From NCBI RefSeq assembly GCF_025499465.1, contig NZ_JAIMCA010000007.1, positions 62,001 to 126,000 on the forward strand: DNA of 64,000 bases, given 5' to 3'. Origin of the DNA: Allobosea sp. BH3 (lineage in GTDB: Bacteria > Pseudomonadota > Alphaproteobacteria > Rhizobiales > Beijerinckiaceae). A program made the translations under genes and the position numbers. The notes below the pieces were generated by a model. The model was not told the DNA's origin. It searched no databases and saw only the letters and a program-made list of their open reading frames with translations. Shown here in pieces: positions 62,370 to 64,000 of this stretch. Position 1 is the stretch's first letter; each line of letters opens with the position of its first letter.

Positions 62370-63569
62370 TCAGCGTTGTGCGAGTTCGGTCGCGGGCTTC
62401 TTGAGTTCGCTCTTCTCGGCCATCGGCACGGGCTCGGCCGCGACGGTGGCGCCGGGGCGGATGCGTTGCAGGCCGTTGACGACGACGCGCTCGCCGGCCT
62501 TCAGCCCGGCATTGACGACGCGTAGCCCATCATAGGCGGCGCCGAGCGAGACCTCGCGCCAGGCCGCCTTGCTGTCGTCGCCGACGACGAAGACGAACTT
62601 CTTGCTCTGGTCGGTGCCGACGGCGCGTTCGTTGATGACGAGCCTGGGCTCGGCCTTCGCCTGGCCCAACCGGACGCGGACGAACTGGCCGGGCATCAGC
62701 CTGCCGTCAGGATTATCGAGCAGGGCGCGGACGCGCACCGTGCCGCTCGCGCCGTCGATGCCGTTGTCGACGAAGTGCAGCCGGCCGCTGAAGCGCGCGG
62801 CATCAGTGGTCGCGGTGGTCAGCTGGACCGGTATCTGCTCCAGCGCGCGCGACCCGACCGGCAGCGAGGCCAGCGCATCGAGCACGCTGCGCTCGTCGGC
62901 ATTGAAGGCGGCATAGATCGGATCGACCGAGAGGAGTGTGGTCAGCACCTGCCCGCCGGCGGCGATCAGGTTGCCGGTGGTGATGTCGAGCCGGCCGATG
63001 CGGCCGCTGATCGGGGCGCGGATCTGGGTGTAGTCGAGGTTGAGCTGCGCCGTGCGGCGGGCGGCCTCGGCGGCGCGCTGATTGGCCTGCGCCTCGCGCA
63101 AGCCGTTGACGCGGGTGTCGAGATCGCGCTGCGAGAGGTTGCGGCTGGCGATGAGCTGCTGCCCACGCTCGTTCTCGCTTTCGGCAAGCGCGACGCGGGC
63201 CTTCGCAGCGAGCACCTGAGCCTCGACGCGCTCCAGCTCGGCAAGGTAGGGCGCCTGGTCGATGCTGACGAGCAGGTCGCCCTGCTTGACCAGATTGCCC
63301 TCGCGGAAATGGACGGCCTCGACCACGCCGGCCACGCGCGAGCGCAGCTCGACGCGCTCGATCGCCTCCAGACGGCCCGAGAATTCGGCCCAGGGCACGA
63401 TCTCGCGGGCCTCGACGGTGGCGACGGAGACGGGGATGGCGGGCGGGGCGGCGGGTGCCGTGTCACCCTGCGCCCGGCCCCCCGAAAGGGTGACGGCGGC
63501 GATGGCGGCAAGCGCGACGGAGGCAGTCAGGCCGGCCAGAAGGCCACGGCGGTTCGTTCCCTGAAACAT
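62370..63569 (-). CDS. RND efflux pump periplasmic adaptor (membrane fusion protein)
   Basis: 399 residues. The N-terminal signal or anchor is RRGLLAGLTASVALAAIAAV. MFP features: SGRLEAIERVELRSRVAGVV (beta-barrel/lipoyl part), a coiled-coil hairpin (ESENERGQQLIASRNLSQRD, then AAEAARRTAQL), and YTQIRAPISGRIGRLDIT (second lipoyl half). It links the pump to an outer-membrane channel. It precedes the RND transporter gene by 80 bases. No TetR-type repressor gene is adjacent. Confidence 0.94.
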   Translation of the reverse strand: MFQGTNRRGLLAGLTASVALAAIAAVTLSGGRAQGDTAPAAPPAIPVSVATVEAREIVPWAEFSGRLEAIERVELRSRVAGVVEAVHFREGNLVKQGDLLVSIDQAPYLAELERVEAQVLAAKARVALAESENERGQQLIASRNLSQRDLDTRVNGLREAQANQRAAEAARRTAQLNLDYTQIRAPISGRIGRLDITTGNLIAAGGQVLTTLLSVDPIYAAFNADERSVLDALASLPVGSRALEQIPVQLTTATTDAARFSGRLHFVDNGIDGASGTVRVRALLDNPDGRLMPGQFVRVRLGQAKAEPRLVINERAVGTDQSKKFVFVVGDDSKAAWREVSLGAAYDGLRVVNAGLKAGERVVVNGLQRIRPGATVAAEPVPMAEKSELKKPATELAQR

Positions 63570-63629
63570 GGGTTTAGGTCCTTGCTTGAAATGGGTCGGA
63601 ATTCGGAAAGTAATGTCGCCCGAACGGCG

Positions 63630-64000
63630 CTAGGACGGTGCGGTCCGGGCGTAGAAATCTGCGATGGCGCCGCGCGCGCTACACAGGCAGGAACTCTCGC
63701 GCGGCGCTTCGGCATAAGCCTGCGGCCAATGCGTCGGAGCGTTCTCGACGATATGCTTCACCGCGACGCCGGCCTTTGTCAGCAGCATGGCGTATTGAGC
63801 GACCTCGTCCCGCATCGGGTCATCCTGCGCGCTGACCAGCAGGGCGGGCGGCAGGCCGGCCAGGCGGGCCGCGTTGAGCGGCGTGGCATAGGGATGGCCG
63901 GCTCGCTCGGGCTCGCCGAGATAATCCGCCCAGCCATCGGCCCATTGGCAGCCGACAGGTCCGGCATGGGCCGCGCGCAGCGAGGCGGTGCCGAGGCAGG
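63630..64000 (-). CDS. Alpha/beta hydrolase, C-terminal part (5' end outside window)
   Basis: About 120 residues of an alpha/beta-hydrolase-3 type protein; the frame is open to the window edge. The acid of the triad is probably the Asp in SAQDDPMRDEVAQYA, and the catalytic His is probably in ENAPTHWPQAY. The preceding part (ERAGHPYATPLNAARLAGLP) is typical of HSL-like esterases. The nucleophile region lies beyond the window. The start is not visible, so length and signal are unknown. Confidence 0.75.
   Translation of the reverse strand, partial: CLGTASLRAAHAGPVGCQWADGWADYLGEPERAGHPYATPLNAARLAGLPPALLVSAQDDPMRDEVAQYAMLLTKAGVAVKHIVENAPTHWPQAYAEAPRESSCLCSARGAIADFYARTAPS

Overview
The window is high-GC chromosomal DNA of an alphaproteobacterium of the order Hyphomicrobiales (Rhizobiales). 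A Bosea-like organism is my best guess; this comes from gene order and repeat types, not from a database match. The conserved order argS - SPOR protein - nagZ - scpA - scpB - tatABC - serS - surE - pcm - nlpD-like - DUF815 ATPase - yajC - secD - secF - Mth938-like - squalene/phytoene-synthase-like - trmFO is typical of the order. No tRNA, rRNA, CRISPR array, prophage or intact insertion sequence was seen.

Layout. 1-12.4 kb: end of a J-domain gene, a D,D-carboxypeptidase with a SPOR domain, a phasin, an altronate-dehydratase-family enzyme, a Tat-exported double-VOC protein, a DoxX-like protein, an aminotransferase, a sirtuin, a LysE exporter, a double cold-shock-domain protein, an HD-GYP protein behind a sigma-54-type promoter, erpA and dgt. 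12.5-36 kb: the housekeeping block above, interrupted by two apparently orphan transport genes (a TRAP solute receptor before nagZ and an ABC ATPase between scpB and tatA). 36-39.6 kb: a DUF1127 protein, a small unknown protein, and a Zn/Cd-type P-type ATPase behind a MerR-family-like promoter.

39.8-54 kb is the accessory part. It holds three M81 (MlrC-like) metallohydrolases, a D-threonine-aldolase/D-serine-dehydratase-like PLP enzyme, a peptide-type ABC receptor with two permeases but no ATPase, an IclR regulator, a class III aminotransferase, an atypical crotonase and an MFS permease. Two perfect copies of TGTTCC-N7-GGAACA lie in front of the M81 operons, and degenerate copies lie in the iclR/aminotransferase intergenic region. 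I infer one IclR-controlled catabolic regulon, perhaps for a peptide-like or D-amino-acid-containing compound. This is the best candidate for an undescribed system here.

54-64 kb: a cytochrome bo-type quinol oxidase operon (cyoABCD plus SURF1), an RND efflux pump (inner-membrane pump and adaptor), and the 3' end of an alpha/beta hydrolase gene that runs off the window.

Intergenic spaces are rich in palindromic repeats of about 90-120 bp. At least three families occur three times each, and single copies of others are present. Many open frames antisense to genes are GC-driven shadows and are not annotated.
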